NCBI GenBank assembly: GCA_963678675.1
Contig: OY783198.1
Span: 15,462,085 to 15,526,084 of the forward strand
DNA: 64,000 nt
From: Xiphydria camelus
Lineage: Eukaryota; Arthropoda; Insecta; Hymenoptera; Xiphydriidae
Direction: 5' to 3'
Below the pieces are notes generated by a model, which saw only the letters and a list, made by a program, of their open reading frames with translations, made no database searches and was not told the DNA's origin. A program made the position numbers and the translations under genes. Numbering within the stretch: position 1 is the stretch's first letter; every line of letters begins with the position of its first letter. Of the stretch, positions 10,049-21,900 are shown one piece after another.

Positions 10049-12592
10049 TTTTTAATACTAATCTTTATAGAATATGACTTTCCATCGAAATTATAGAAGA
10101 TGTACTAATACGTCATAGTTTTTGGACACTGATGGAAAGTTTCAGTTCATGTGTGCACATGCGTATAAAAGACCCCGCACAAACCTTATGGGAATTTGGT
10201 CCCGGTGGATTTGGCTAGGCTTCACATATTTTGTAGATCTTGACGTTCTGATCAAAAGTTATCATTGCCGCAATAACGAAAAATGGACAGTTTTTGAGAA
10301 TTGAGACCTTAAAGTTCATACTTTTTGCTTTCCGTCATACGATCTATTGGATCGAAATAATCATGTAAAATCAGGTTTTCTGTGAATTTTGCTAAAAATG
10401 ACGTATTTTGTAGTTGGTGAGCTAACGATTCAGGTATCACCCGGTTAGACAAAAAATAAGCAGTTCTGGGGGAGGGGGGGGGGAGACTTTAAAGTTGCTG
10501 CTTTTTACTCGAAACCATACGCTCTTTTTCAGCCAATTCAAACACGCATTCAAAATCATGTGCGATCTTGTGAGCACGTGTTTGCCTCCATATACTTATG
10601 CGCAAGTGTGTGCGTGCGCATAGATATTTATTATAATGCTGATTTTTCTAATTTTTTCCGTGTATCTGCATTGTTTTAGCGCACAAATCTGATGGAAACT
10701 GGTTCAGTACTGAAATTCTCGCGTACTTCACATATATTGTAGTTTATGACCTCTCCTGATAAAAAGTTATCATTGCCATAAACTCAAAAAATGTACCAGA
10801 ACTAAGAGACTTTTAAGTAGTACCTATACCTTTTGCTTGCGATCGTACGCTCTGCTGTATTAAACTAGTTATATTTTGCTCTTAAATCCTGGTGAATATG
10901 TCTCACCTGCACGAATATTGCAGGTCATGATCAGCTTTTCAAATGTCACTGTTCCGACAAACGATGGTCGGAATTCTGAATATCGATCCTTAATAATTAG
11001 CATCACCGCGATATATATAGCTCGTTAATGTCCATTACCTTTCAACTTCTCTACTGCATGCTGTTTTAGATGCTGGTGATAGACCACCGCAACACAATCC
11101 GAATGAAGTAATAGAAATGCTGAATAACGAATAGAAAGCTTTTATCAAAATGTAACCACACTAGAGATATGCGCCAGAAACAATACAATCTTACTCTAAT
11201 TCAGATATGTCCACGTCGTTGATCCTGGGCAACGCAAAGAGCGGATAACATTGTACACATATGTACATTTGTATACATATGACAAACACATACACAGATG
11301 CACACACATGTGTGGATGTGTAGAGGCAAGAACATGTCCATACGACTCGAACCATGTTGCATACATACCGGAGATTGATTGAGTAGAACGTAAGATCGCA
11401 AGTAAAAAACGACAACTTTAAAGTCTCCGATTTTCGAACCTGTTTAATTTTTGAGTTTGCATTTATGGTGACATTTGAACAGCTGATCATGACCTGCAAT
11501 ATTCGTGCAGGTGAGACATATTCACCAGGATCTAAGAGCCATAAGACTAGTTTAATATAGCAGGGCGTATGGTCGCAAGTAAAAGGTGTACTACTTAAAA
11601 GTCTCCTAGCTCTGATACATTTTTTGAGTATAGACTCAAATAGCGCAATGGTAACTTTTGATCAGGAGGTCATAAAGTACAATATATGTGAAGTACACGA
11701 GGATTTCAGTACTGAACTAGTTTCCATAAGATTTGTGCGCTAAAACAATGCAGATACACGGAAAAAAATTAGAAAAAGTTAGAAAAATCAGACATTATAA
11801 TAAATATCTATGCGCACGCACATACTCGCGCATAAGTATATGGAGGCAAACACGTGCTCACAAGATCGTACATGATCTTGAATGCGTGCTTGAATTGGCT
11901 GAAAAAGAGCGTATGGTTTCGAGTAAAAAGCGGCAACTTTAATGCCCGCCCCTCCCCCCCCCAGAACTGCTTATTTTTTGTCTGACCGGGTGATACCTGA
12001 ATCGTTAGCTCACCAACTACAAAATACGTGATTTTTAGCAAAATTCACAGAAAACCTGATTTTACATGATTATTTCGATCCAATAGATCGTACGACGAAA
12101 AGCAAAAAGTATGAACTTTAAGGTCTGAAAACTCAAAAACCGTCCATTTTTCGTTATTGCGGCAATGATAACTATTGATCTGAAAGTCAAGATCTACAAC
12201 ATATATGAAGCCCAGCCAAATCCACCGGGACCAAATTCCCATAAGGTTTATGTACGTCTGCCGTCATCGCTCGCTAATTCTGAGTATTCGAAGTGCTTAA
12301 TTATCGCGAGTCCCCTTGTCTCCCACGTCATAATCAAGTATCCCGAATGTGAGAGATAAGGGGACTCGCGATAATTAAGCACTTCGAATATGAGAATTTA
12401 CAAACGACGAGGGCAAACATACATAAAACGTACATAAACTGAACGTATGTGTGAACAAATTTATACGCATGCGCACACAAGAACTGAAAGTGTCTATCAG
12501 TGTCCCAAGAACTGTGACGTATTAGTAGGTACCTGCAGCTTCTATCATTTCGATAGAAAGTCATATTCTATAAAAATGAGTGGTATTAAACT
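10049..12592. mobile_element. Foldback element, ~2.5 kb, ~1-kb arms
   Basis: The two halves are reverse complements over about 1 kb: for example 'CCGGTGGATTTGG' near 10203 pairs with 'CCAAATCCACCGG' near 12217, and 'GGTTCAGTACTGAAAT' near 10701 pairs with 'ATTTCAGTACTGAACT' near 11703. The outer ends are TTTATAGAATATGAC and GTCATATTCTATAAA. The unpaired centre lies near 11000-11460. ORFs on both arms are mirror images and encode nothing recognisable. The right arm is interrupted by a smaller hairpin at 12260-12413. Confidence 0.75.
12260..12413. mobile_element. Small hairpin MITE nested in the foldback arm
   Basis: CGAAGTGCTTAATTATCGCG (near 12289) and its exact reverse complement (near 12366) form a ~150-bp hairpin with arms reaching 'GCCGTCATCG' and 'CGACGAGGGC'. 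The equivalent place in the left arm of the host foldback lacks it, which shows it is an insertion. Confidence 0.7.
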
Positions 12593-12675
12593 ATGGGAAG
12601 AAGAGGAAGAAAATGCAATTATTAATTGGGCGGTGACCAGTGCCTTTAATTACACGTCTAATATAGGTACATATG

Positions 12676-14126
12676 GGGCATTCCATGCCAAGTCACCGAG
12701 TTTTTGACTCGACCCTCTTCGATTTCGCTCATTTTTTGATGTTTTAGTACCTATTAAAAGCAATTTGTACACCAATTTTTAGCCTTTTATTCCAAATTGT
12801 TATTGAGTAATCGAGTTTTAAAATTTTGAAGATTATATGAAGTGTAAAATGATATGACCAAATAAAATATTTTAAATTGATTAAAATAATTTGATCGCTT
12901 TCAATAAAATTGTTTTTAATGTTTTTGGACGATATTTAGTCAAGAGAGTAAAATTATAGATAATGTGAGGGGGGGGGGGGGGGGTAGGGGTAGGGTCTAA
13001 CGCGTGGAAAATAACTATTTTTACGAATTTTTTTTAGAGCTATTGTTGAAGTAGATATATTCTAATGTTTCGCATGTTACAAAGCATCATTCGAACAACA
13101 TTTTGAAATTTTTTTGTAGAAAAATATTGAGAAATAAGCCACTATATTTCAGCGTAGAATTATCTCAAATCAAAAAATCAAAGCAATTTAGTTAAAACAG
13201 ATGTTTTTCTAGACCCCTACGTTTTTCTTTTATTTTTTTTCCATTTTTAAATGTTTGATGGTTGTTTGAAGTAAAAATTGCGATTTTTCACGAAAAAATC
13301 CGTCATTTTATGCTGTAAAACCCCCTTAATGTAACAAAAAAATAAAAATAAAAACGTAGGGGTCTGGTATGTTATATGTAGAAAGTGTGTACAAAAGTTG
13401 AAAAGAATCGGTGCAGTAGTTTTTAAATGACGATGTCCACAGATTTTTAAAACTTGGTTTCGAGAAACGCGTTTAAAGCGCCGTTCTTGCCGCTCCGCAG
13501 TATTAGAGGAGCGGAGATTAGGTCTATGACTGAGAGTTTTGCTCTGATTGACTTGAAATTAGGACACAACATTCTTTAAATGTTTTACTACAAGAAAAGG
13601 CAATTTAAAAAAAATTTATTTGTAGACCCTACCCCCCCCCCCCTTTAATCCAAAAAGAAAAGGAATTAAATTATCAATAAATTCGATAAAAAATAGAAGA
13701 AATTGTGATCACATCTCAAACTGCGGCTTAAAAGTTGCGTAATATGGAGTAGAATTTTGGAAAAATTTTTCAAAAAAATCGAAGGAGTCGGAGTTTTTGA
13801 AAATGTCGATTTTAATATTTAAACGTTAATAATCAAGTGATAATTACTTCGAATAATTTTATTTTATTTATTTTCTGAAACTACATTTAAAGACGAAAGA
13901 AATGATACCCTACTTTTTATAGATATCGATATTTATTACTAGTCTATCGTTAATTGAATATTTTTTGCTTCCAAATTTAAAAAATCGATTAGTCAATAAC
14001 GGTTTGGAATAAAAGGCTAAAAACTGGTGTACACGTTGCTTTTAATAAGTACTAAAACATATCAAAAAAATGAGCGAAATCGAAGAGGGTCGAGCCAAAA
14101 ACTCGGTTACTTGGCATGGAATGCCC
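12676..14126. mobile_element. Foldback MITE, ~1.45 kb
   Basis: The ends GGGCATTCCATGCCAAGT and ACTTGGCATGGAATGCCC are exact reverse complements apart from small internal differences, and the arms extend about 140 bp to 'CAATTTTTAGCCTTTTATTCC' and its inverse. The interior has a poly-G run (12968-12986) mirrored by a poly-C run (13625-13637), plus AT-rich sequence. There is no coding capacity. Confidence 0.75.
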
Positions 14127-14492
14127 TATATAGGGGAGAGGAAGGTTGTACCGCCCAGTAGGTAGGACCGCCCACCTGCATTTCTTTACAACGAATTGAA
14201 AAATAAAAATTTTTTGTTTGGAAATTTAAAAGATTCAATACTAATACCTAAATTCAACAAACATTTCCCATTTTTTTCACTCAAATTGTAAAAAATTAAC
14301 AAAAGATTATCGGTGGAATTCTTATAAGATTTCCCAAGTCCCATTTAAGGTTTTTCATCATTCTAACTATTTATCAACTATATCAAATAATGAAATATCA
14401 ATTCGTCATAAATTTTGTATTCAAAATACACATCTAAATAATTAAAAAAGCTTTTATTAATTAATATTCATGTTTTTCATGTGATGGACGTA

Positions 14493-14867
14493 CCGTATGT
14501 ATCATGCCAAATTAAACAAGCAGATATACCGACATTGCCGAAACTTTACCGACGGTCAAGAATTTTATAGTTAGAGTTGGCTTGAGAAGAGTGTGCTGTG
14601 TGTGCTGCGTGAGAGCGAAAAGTGTCAAACGTCTGATTTCCCGATAGCTGTCAATTCGGAAAATCGAAGTATCGAATAATAGACGAAACACTTCGATCTC
14701 TTGAATTAACAGCTATCGGGAAATCAGACGTTTGGCACTTTTCGCTCTCACACAGCACACACAGCACACTCTTCTCAAGCCAACTCTAACTATAAAATTC
14801 TTGACCGTCGGTAAAGTTTCGGCAATGTCGGTAATTCTGCTTGTTTAATTTGGCATGATACATACGG
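14493..14867. mobile_element. TA-flanked hairpin MITE, 375 bp
   Basis: A long, almost perfect palindrome: CCGTATGTATCATGCCAAAT at the left end and its inverse at the right, bordered by TA on both sides. The arms include GTTAGAGTTGGCTTGAGAAG, and the central region includes 'GCTGTCAATTCGG'. Related arms and core recur in the hairpin at 30079-30476. Confidence 0.8.
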
Positions 14868-15220
14868 TATTTGCACGTTGCACCGCCCAGTGTGTAGATC
14901 GAATACCGACCGGGCCAATTGCTAGATCGCTCAGTTGCGAGTGAGCTCAGGTGTTGGCGCCTGCCAGTCAGTGAATAAAATTCACGTAAGTAAATTGGTC
15001 TAATCAGTAACAAAATAAGGAAGAAAAAATGAAATTAAAATGGTTTTTGTAAATAATAAAAACATAATATTTAATTGTAATCTTTAATTTTTATATGTTG
15101 GGCGGTTTTAGAAACAAGCTGAGCGGTCATACATGCATCTATGCAATGTACCGCTCAATTGCCGATTGTATAAAATATGCTTATATCATTTTTGTTATAA
15201 ATAGAAACTTCATATATGTA

Positions 15221-15488
15221 CCGTATGTCCGTCTCTGTACTGGCCAGTTTGAAAGTTACCTTCGGATAGGCTTGGTCGGTACTCGAGTCATTTAATACGG
15301 TAGAAGTCGAGTTGTCAGTTAGAGTTGATGTCAATTCGGGAGATCGAGGCGTCTAACCTCGAAATTGAGAATTTGCGAATAATGGAAATTACGAAAATAA
15401 TTATAATTACGGTAAATGTGTCTCGATTACCGACCAAGCCTATCCGAAGGTAACTTTCAAACTGGCCAGTACAGAGACGGACATACGG
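15221..15488. mobile_element. TA-flanked hairpin MITE, 268 bp
   Basis: The left arm CCGTATGTCCGTCTCTGTAC pairs with the right arm GTACAGAGACGGACATACGG, with TA on both sides (15219-15220 and 15489-15490). The centre contains 'GTCAATTCGGGAGATCGAG' and 'CGTCTAACCTCGAA', the same core as the hairpin at 30079, although the outer arms are different. Confidence 0.8.
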
Positions 15489-15620
15489 TATGTATGAAAA
15501 AATTGAAATAGGCACTACACAAGACCCCTTGAAAATGCTTTCATGCATTAAATTTTATTTTAATGTAATCAAATTCTCCTAGTTTCCTTAGGTGGGCGGT
15601 ACATCCATCACCTCCCCTAC

Positions 15621-16357
15621 AGGATGTTTCACCTAACTTGACCACCTCAAATGTCACGGCAGTCGTTGATGATATGAAAAAGTATTCACAGGAAAAATTG
15701 TTCGATACAAAGGGGGAAATACTGTTATTAGAAAAGAATTATTTTCTAATTAGTTTTTTTTCAAAATGTCAAGGTCATCGATTTTATTTTAAATGGGTCG
15801 ACATATTTTCATTACCACAGTCTTGTAGCTTGTAAGAGGACAAATTCAGCAACTGTTAATATGATGACCTTCACTTGACCTTGAACGAGAAGAATCACGA
15901 AATGCGTGCCATGACTGCCAATACTTGTTCGAAGACGATAAATGAATGAATTTAAATGTCATTGGGATTGTGTGAAATGTTATTGTTTGATGCTTATAAA
16001 CAAACCCCCGAGGTGTCTTGTTCCGTCAGGAATGAGAAAGCAGGGTCGGTCTTCGAACAAGTATTGGAATTCATGGTACGCATTTCGTGATTCTTCTCGT
16101 TCAAGGTCAAGTGAAGGTCATCATATTAACAGTTGCTGAATTTTTCTTCTTATAAGCTACAAGACTGTGGTAAAAAATATATTGACCCGTTTAAAATAAT
16201 ATCGATGACCTTGATATTATGAAAAAAATTAATTAGAATATAATTATTTTCTAACAACAGTATTTGCCCTTTGTATCGAACAATTTTTCCTCTGAACACT
16301 TTTTCATATCATCAAATATTGCCGTGATATTTGAGGTGGTCAAGTTAGATGAAACAT

Positions 16358-16360
<3 letters not shown>
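15621..16360. mobile_element. Hairpin MITE, ~0.74 kb
   Basis: AGGATGTTTCACCTAACTTG at the left is mirrored by CAAGTTAGATGAAACATCCT at the right, and the arms continue for about 300 bp. They contain TCAAGGTCA/TGACCTTGA motifs (around 15770, 15873-15885 and 16103-16120), the monomer site recognised by FTZ-F1-type nuclear receptors. No ORF is meaningful. It abuts an AT microsatellite. Confidence 0.75.

Positions 16361-16416
<56 letters not shown>
16361..16416. repeat. (AT)n microsatellite
   Basis: About 28 uninterrupted AT dinucleotides lie between two MITEs. The overlapping ORF with a Tyr-Ile run is an artefact of this repeat. Confidence 0.95.
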
Positions 16417-16420
<4 letters not shown>

Positions 16421-16421
<1 letters not shown>

Positions 16422-17685
16422 TAGGGTGGGTCAAAAAAAAAGACTATTTTTTTTTAATTACTATGAAAATATTGTTGAGGATGACGAAAAAGAAATTCTG
16501 CTGAAGTTTCAGCTCTCAATATTAGTATTAACAACTGCCTCATCGAAATTTTCTTTTTCCCGTTTAAATAACATGGGAACATTTTTTTTTGAAATTTCAA
16601 TTTTTATAACTTGTTAACGGATTAGCGCATTCGAATGATCAAAACGTATTCTTGTAGGAAATCGGATGATCTACTAAAAAGGTGTCTTATCAATTTTTGA
16701 TAAATTTATCAGTTCGGAAGTTATTTGATATCAAAGTTGAACTGGTGGTCAATTTCACGGTTTTTTTTTTCATTTTTGTCACGACATAATTTTTTAACCT
16801 CTTTTTATTTCAGTTGTTTAAGATTTGTCTTTAATTATTTCCAAATATTCAAAGTTCAATAATTTCCCCAGAGTAATTATTATCAGAATTCATTATAATT
16901 CTGTTTTCTGCAAGCCATTTTAGAAATGAATAATAATCCTCTTTATGATTTTTCATGGACGCAACATTTGGTAGTCAAAAATAAAAAAATCAGAATAATT
17001 AAATTTTAATTTTTATGCGATTTAAAAAGGTAATTTTTTTTCATTGATTTACTTTTCATGAAAAAGAAATTTAAAACTTTTTTTCAGAATAAAAAAATCT
17101 TGATTTTACATGAGTACATTATTATATGGAGTACAAATTGTTCATTCTTATAATGAATGAATGATATGATCGATACGAATCGATTTAAAAAAATACAGAT
17201 TTTATGAACTGTTGTAGATTAAAAACATAATTTTTATTAATTAACTGGGAATTTCGAGAAAACTTGTTTCATGAAAAGACATAGCATGTGTTCCAAGAAC
17301 AGAAAGATTTAGTATTTTTTAACAATTAATTCGTGTCAAAAATGAAAAAAACCGTGAAATTGACCACCAGTACAACTTTGACCTTGAATAACTTCCAAAC
17401 CAGTAGACTTATCAAAAAATCATAAGTTATCTTTTTTGTAGGTCGTCCGATTTCCTACGAGAATACGTTTTGATCATTTAAATACGCTGATCCGTGAACA
17501 AGTTATAAAAATCGAAAGTTAAAAAAAAATTTCCCATGTTATTTAAATGGGAAAAAGAAAATTGCGATGAGGCAGTTGTTAATATTAATATTAAGAGCTG
17601 AAACTTCAGCAGAATTTCTTTCTCGTCATCCTCAACAATGTTTTCATAGTAATTTAAAAAGAAAGTTTTTTTTGGCCCACCCTAA
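16421..17685. mobile_element. Foldback MITE, ~1.27 kb
   Basis: The ends TTAGGGTGGGTCAAAAAAAA and TTTTTTTTGGCCCACCCTAA are inverted copies. The arms run for roughly 350 bp, for example 'CTGCTGAAGTTTCAG' near 16499 against 'CTGAAACTTCAGCAG' near 17598, and 'GTGAAATTGACCACCAG' near 17356 against its inverse near 16741. It is flanked by AT-rich DNA on both sides, so the target duplication cannot be read unambiguously. Confidence 0.75.
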
Positions 17686-17714
17686 TATATATATAATATA
17701 TTATATATATTAAT

Positions 17715-17900
17715 AGCATGATTACCTGAAAAAAAATGATTTGATGTAATTATATATGACCGGCCAAGAGTAGTAATACTCATAACTGTAGTGAGAATGG
17801 CCGTGAAAGCCTAACATTTTTGAAAATTGGATTTGATTTGATATAATTTTGTTCGGTCGTATATAATTATATCAAATCATTTTTTTCCGGTAATCATGCT
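17715..17900. mobile_element. Short hairpin MITE, 186 bp
   Basis: AGCATGATTACCTGAAAAAA at the left matches the inverse of the right end, TTTTTTTCCGGTAATCATGCT. The arms continue through 'ATGATTTGAT' and 'ATAATTATATATGACCGG'. It is non-coding. Confidence 0.8.
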
Positions 17901-18349
17901 ATATATTAAATTATCCTTCCCAAATCAGTTTCCATATCATCAGAGCCTAATTCTTTACTTATTCAAATATAAGTGTGGTCAAATTTTTATCATTTCGTAC
18001 CTGCACCGTTAAGAAGGACTGATAGATTCTGGCAAAAAGTAAAACACATCGAAGAAAACGCAATGATGTTATAAGCCCTAAAATCAGCTTCTAGGTTATA
18101 TTTTGTCATGAAAAGTGGTAGAAGGAATAGATTGTATCGTAAAGAGAGCGAGGAAATGATTTATAAAACTTCAAAGAAAACACCGTTTATCTTGTCAAAG
18201 CATTGGGTCATAGCTTTGACGTAACTGAACGATTGATGTATGCTGCATCATCCGTATGTCACGCAACTTGAAATAACTTTTAAACAAATTGGCACTACCA
18301 AGCGTCAATGAATGAAGGTATATTTGAGAAGAGTAGTTTTCGATCTATA

Positions 18350-19080
18350 CAGGGTGTCCCTAAATATCATGTACAAACGGAAGTAGGTAATTCTTTGGCT
18401 TATTTCATGACTAAAATTTCATATAAACATAGGTCCGTAAAAACTTCGTTACTGATCTACAGGGTGTTCAAATTTCAAAATTTGTTTAGTTTTTTTTTAT
18501 AGCTCATGCAGTTTTTAAGATATTTAGCTCAAATTTGGAATGTAGGTTATGCTGTAGGACTTATAACATTGGGCATGTCAAATGGTTGTGAGAATCTACA
18601 GGGGGTTATTTTTTAGGGGTCGTGCCCCCTTTTCTCCCCCTGAACTTCTTCGCGATGTGCCTCTGGTAGATTCTAAAATACAAAATAAATTTTCTGTTTT
18701 GTTTACAATCTTTTTGGTCTCTTGTAGTTTTTTCGTATCTGCCACCGCGTTATCGAGAAAAAACTGTAAGAAATACTCTGGGAATGTTCCAAAGAGTCCG
18801 GGAATCAATGAGAAGAAGAGCGGAAGCATATGTGTAAGGGTTGGAGGTCACTTTCAGCAGTTTTTGTAACGTTGTTTTGTTATGTTTATTATTTAGGTTT
18901 TCCTTATTGTAATAAATCATTGCTACAAAAACCGCATTATCTAAAAAAATTTTGAAATTTCAACACCCTGTAGATCAGTAACGAAGCTTTTACGGGCCTA
19001 TATTTATATGAACTTTTAGTCATGAAATAAGCCAAAGAATTACCTCCTTCCGTTTGTACATGATATTTAGGGACACCCTG
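18350..19080. mobile_element. CAGGGTG-type MITE with TA duplication, 731 bp
   Basis: The left end CAGGGTGTCCCTAAATATCA pairs with the right end TGATATTTAGGGACACCCTG, each flanked by TA. The arms extend about 130 bp to a second 'CAGGGTGTTCAAATTTCAAA' and its inverse. There is no transposase. Two ORFs here (18582 plus, 18596 minus) overlap each other in the low-complexity interior and are not genes. Confidence 0.85.
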
Positions 19081-19634
19081 TATATCAAGAAAGTCAGCGT
19101 TTTTTTCCGAAGACATATTTCGCTTTGAACGTGGGAAAATCTCGATTCTTCCTTTTTTTGAGGAAAATTCATAGTTCGCAGTTTACAGTTTATACGACAC
19201 TTTTACTTAGCAAGTGCTATAATTTTTATTTTATTTTGGCATCGTTACTGCCTATATATTTTTTGCTTTAAAGACATCGTTATCATTTTTTAAGAAATAG
19301 CGTCACGAAAAAACTATTTTCACGATTCTCTGAAAATATTTAGGCGATGGAGCAAAACGACTTTAGAGTTCATATTCAATGCGTCAGAATTCTACAGAAT
19401 TAATGATCAAAGCAAAAAGCATAAAAATGTTATCAGTCTGGACTCTCTACGAGTAAATAACGCAATCTATTTCTCACTTCTATAACATGGTATCCAGTTG
19501 TCAGGGAATTCTAGAAAATCTGGAATTGTGAGGGAGTTATGTGAGTCAAGAAAATATGAGAGATAAAATCAGGAAAATGAAAGAATAAGAATATCGATTA
19601 TTGATGGAAGCAATGAAAGTATATATGAAGAGTG
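19081..19634. other. No gene seen; probably intron of the acyl-CoA synthetase gene
   Basis: AT-rich sequence without ORFs or long repeats. It lies downstream of the acyl-CoA synthetase exon in that gene's direction, so it would be intronic if the next exon is further left. Confidence 0.4.
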
Positions 19635-20702
19635 CTATGTCTAAATGTACGAAATTAAAATGATGATCGTATATTTGAAAATTTCTTTATATGTTAAGGA
19701 AAGTTATTAAATTGTAAAAATGTGATTATGCAAAATTATAATAAATTATTTTCATACTTATTACTCAACTGGCATACCCGTTATATAGATATTCGTTAAT
19801 CTGTTCATTTGATGGAACGTCTGAGGCATAATACTCCATATTACATCTATGCCTCTAATATGGTCGGAGAAATTTTATTATTCTACTTAAAATCCTGGAA
19901 AAGTTAGGGATTTTTTTTTCATACTTCGATGGACATCATGTATAACTTCAAATTTCCTTCCACTAATTGTAAGATAATAGCCATATGGAGATTACATTTA
20001 TTCACTTATAGTTGTCCAGCAGCATTTATGAATTCACTATTATCTACTAATCGACATCAGAACTAAGGGGAAGTTAAGACATTTTTAATCTCATGCAGAT
20101 AAAAAAATATTAATGTATAATGCACATGAAACTAATTGGAAGTTACAAGCACTAGCAGTGAAAGTTCTCTATGTCTAAATGTACGAAATTAAAATGATGA
20201 TCGTATATTTGAAAATTTCTTTATATGTTAAGGAAAGTTATTAAATTGTAAAAATGTGATTATGCAAAATTATAATAAATTATTTTCATACTTATTACTC
20301 AACTGGCATACCCGTTATATAGATATTCGTTAATCTGTTCATTTGATGGAACGTCTGAGGCATAATACTCCATATTACATCTATGCCTCTAATATGGTCG
20401 GAGAAATTTTATTATTCTACTTAAAATCCTGGAAAAGTTAGGGATTTTTTTTTCATACTTCGATGGACATCATGTATAACTTCAAATTTCCTTCCACTAA
20501 TTGTAAGATAATAGCCATATGGAGATTACATTTATTCACTTATAGTTGTCCAGCAGCATTTATGAATTCACTATTATCTACTAATCGACATCAGAACTAA
20601 GGGGAAGTTAAGACATTTTTAATCTCATGCAGATAAAAAAATATTAATGTATAATGCACATGAAACTAATTGGAAGTTACAAGCACTAGCAGTGAAAGTT
20701 CT
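19635..20702. repeat. Perfect 534-bp tandem duplication
   Basis: The block starting CTATGTCTAAATGTACG at 19635 recurs at 20169, and reading both lines I found no difference through to 'AGCAGTGAAAGTTCTCTATG'. Unlike the other repeats in the window, the copies are neither inverted nor diverged. It is either a very recent segmental duplication or an assembly artefact. It lies about 60 bp downstream of the acyl-CoA synthetase exon donor. Confidence 0.9.
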
Positions 20703-20767
20703 CTATGAACGAAGATGATAATAAATTATAATTAAGTTTTTATAATCGAGAATGAATAATTACTTAC

Positions 20768-21103
20768 TAAAGCTATTTTATCGGACCATCTGTCAACATT
20801 TTTCCAAATGCTCTCGTGCAGTAATTCCTTGGGAAACTTTTCTATCATCGGCCGTGGACTGCGTACCACGTTTCCTTTTATAATTGTACTAGTGTCAAGG
20901 TTTTTGTCAGATGAGAATCTTCGGATCCACAACGAGGAGTTCGTCTTCTCTTTTCTTCCAATACGAACATCATTGATGGTCGCAAAATCGAAGCTACGGT
21001 GTGTAGAGTAGAAACCGTTGATCGTCTTCGCGAGATGTGCGTTACAACAATTATACGTTCGAACCAATCGGACTGGTAGTGTAGCAAAGCGGATGCTTAT
21101 CAT
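20768..21103 (-). CDS. Acyl-CoA synthetase (4CL/luciferase-like), first exon
   Basis: Begins MISIRFATLPVRLVRTYNCC and ends at 'WSDKIAL', followed directly by the donor GTAAGT (20762-20767), so the open frame beyond is intronic. Residues ~85-112 ('VVRSP', 'KFPKELLHESIWKNVDRW', 'SDKIAL') match the N-terminus of adenylate-forming enzymes of the 4-coumarate-CoA ligase/luciferase family, which activate carboxylic acids with ATP and CoA. The first ~35 residues are rich in Arg, Ser and Thr and lack acids, as in a mitochondrial targeting peptide, although peroxisomal relatives are common. The AMP-binding core must lie in later exons, which I do not find to the left within this window. This is the only convincing host gene here. 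Confidence 0.75.
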
Positions 21104-21900
21104 TTTTTTAATAATATTAAAAAAAAGATATTTAAAAAGAAACGAGCGTGCCCCTCACAAGGGGAGCCGTTGAAATCGGAACGAGACGGTATCGCGTACT
21201 GTTATGTTTTCATAGTCTGTCTCGAAAAGTCACATCCCTTCTTACACGCGATACGATAGAGATAATTTACATACTATATACGTCTTCGAGCAATATGGCA
21301 TTCGTTTTTTTCCATGTATCCAAGTCGTCATTGGATTAAGTGCTATGTATCTTTGACGCCGCTCAGAATAATTACATACGATACGAAACACATACATACT
21401 CTAATTCGTAGAACACTCAGCTCATCAGATCCACTTATTCCCCTCTAACTGCCATTCACCTACTCTTCAGTTGAACCGTGCTGATAAAGGAAGTTAGGGA
21501 ACCCGGAAATTCAGAATAATCTGCTACTCAGTGTGCAAGTAGAGTAGTTTATTCTTAATACAAAAACTTTCATTTGTACAATATGGTTTTAAGGTGTGAA
21601 ATCTCCCCTTGAAACAATGCTGATTTTTCTTCTTTACGGGAATAACTCTCGAATAGTGAAAGATACGATCAAAAAAGTTTAAATAAAAATTGTATGGTTC
21701 TCTCAGATCTATAAAAAACGGGAGAGAAATAGTTCTCGAAGAAGAATTTTTTGTTGAGTTATCCTCGTCATCAATTCATAAAAATGGGTATTTGCGTTTT
21801 CTAAGTTTATATGCGAAAAGGGGTCATCAAGAAGTAATTTTATATAAATTTAGATGTGGAAACTCTTTTCCTTCTTCGAAAGCTTCTATTTTTTTAGTAT
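21104..21900. other. Upstream region of the acyl-CoA synthetase exon
   Basis: The 5' flank of the minus-strand gene, AT-rich with an A/T block at 21100-21140. A promoter probably lies here, but no TATA box or initiator can be chosen with confidence. No other gene is supported. Confidence 0.35.

Larger units (their letters stand above)
14133..15617. mobile_element. Non-autonomous pogo-like element with TA duplication
   Basis: Termini GGGGAGAGGAAGGTTGTACC and (inverted) GGGGAGGTGATGGATGTACC are each followed by GCCC and flanked by TA (14131-14132 and 15618-15619). TA duplication with GC-rich ends fits the pogo/Tc1/mariner group. The interior repeats 'ACCGCCCA' and 'GGGCGGT' motifs and carries two further TA-flanked hairpins (14493-14867 and 15221-15488). 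No transposase ORF is present. Confidence 0.6.

Noticed and set aside
10122..12564. Several 60-102-aa ORFs on both strands
   Set aside because: They are mirror images of each other in the arms of a foldback element, and none has a recognisable domain.
16264..16617. 117-aa ORF with an Ile-Tyr run
   Set aside because: It is created by the (AT)n microsatellite between two MITEs.
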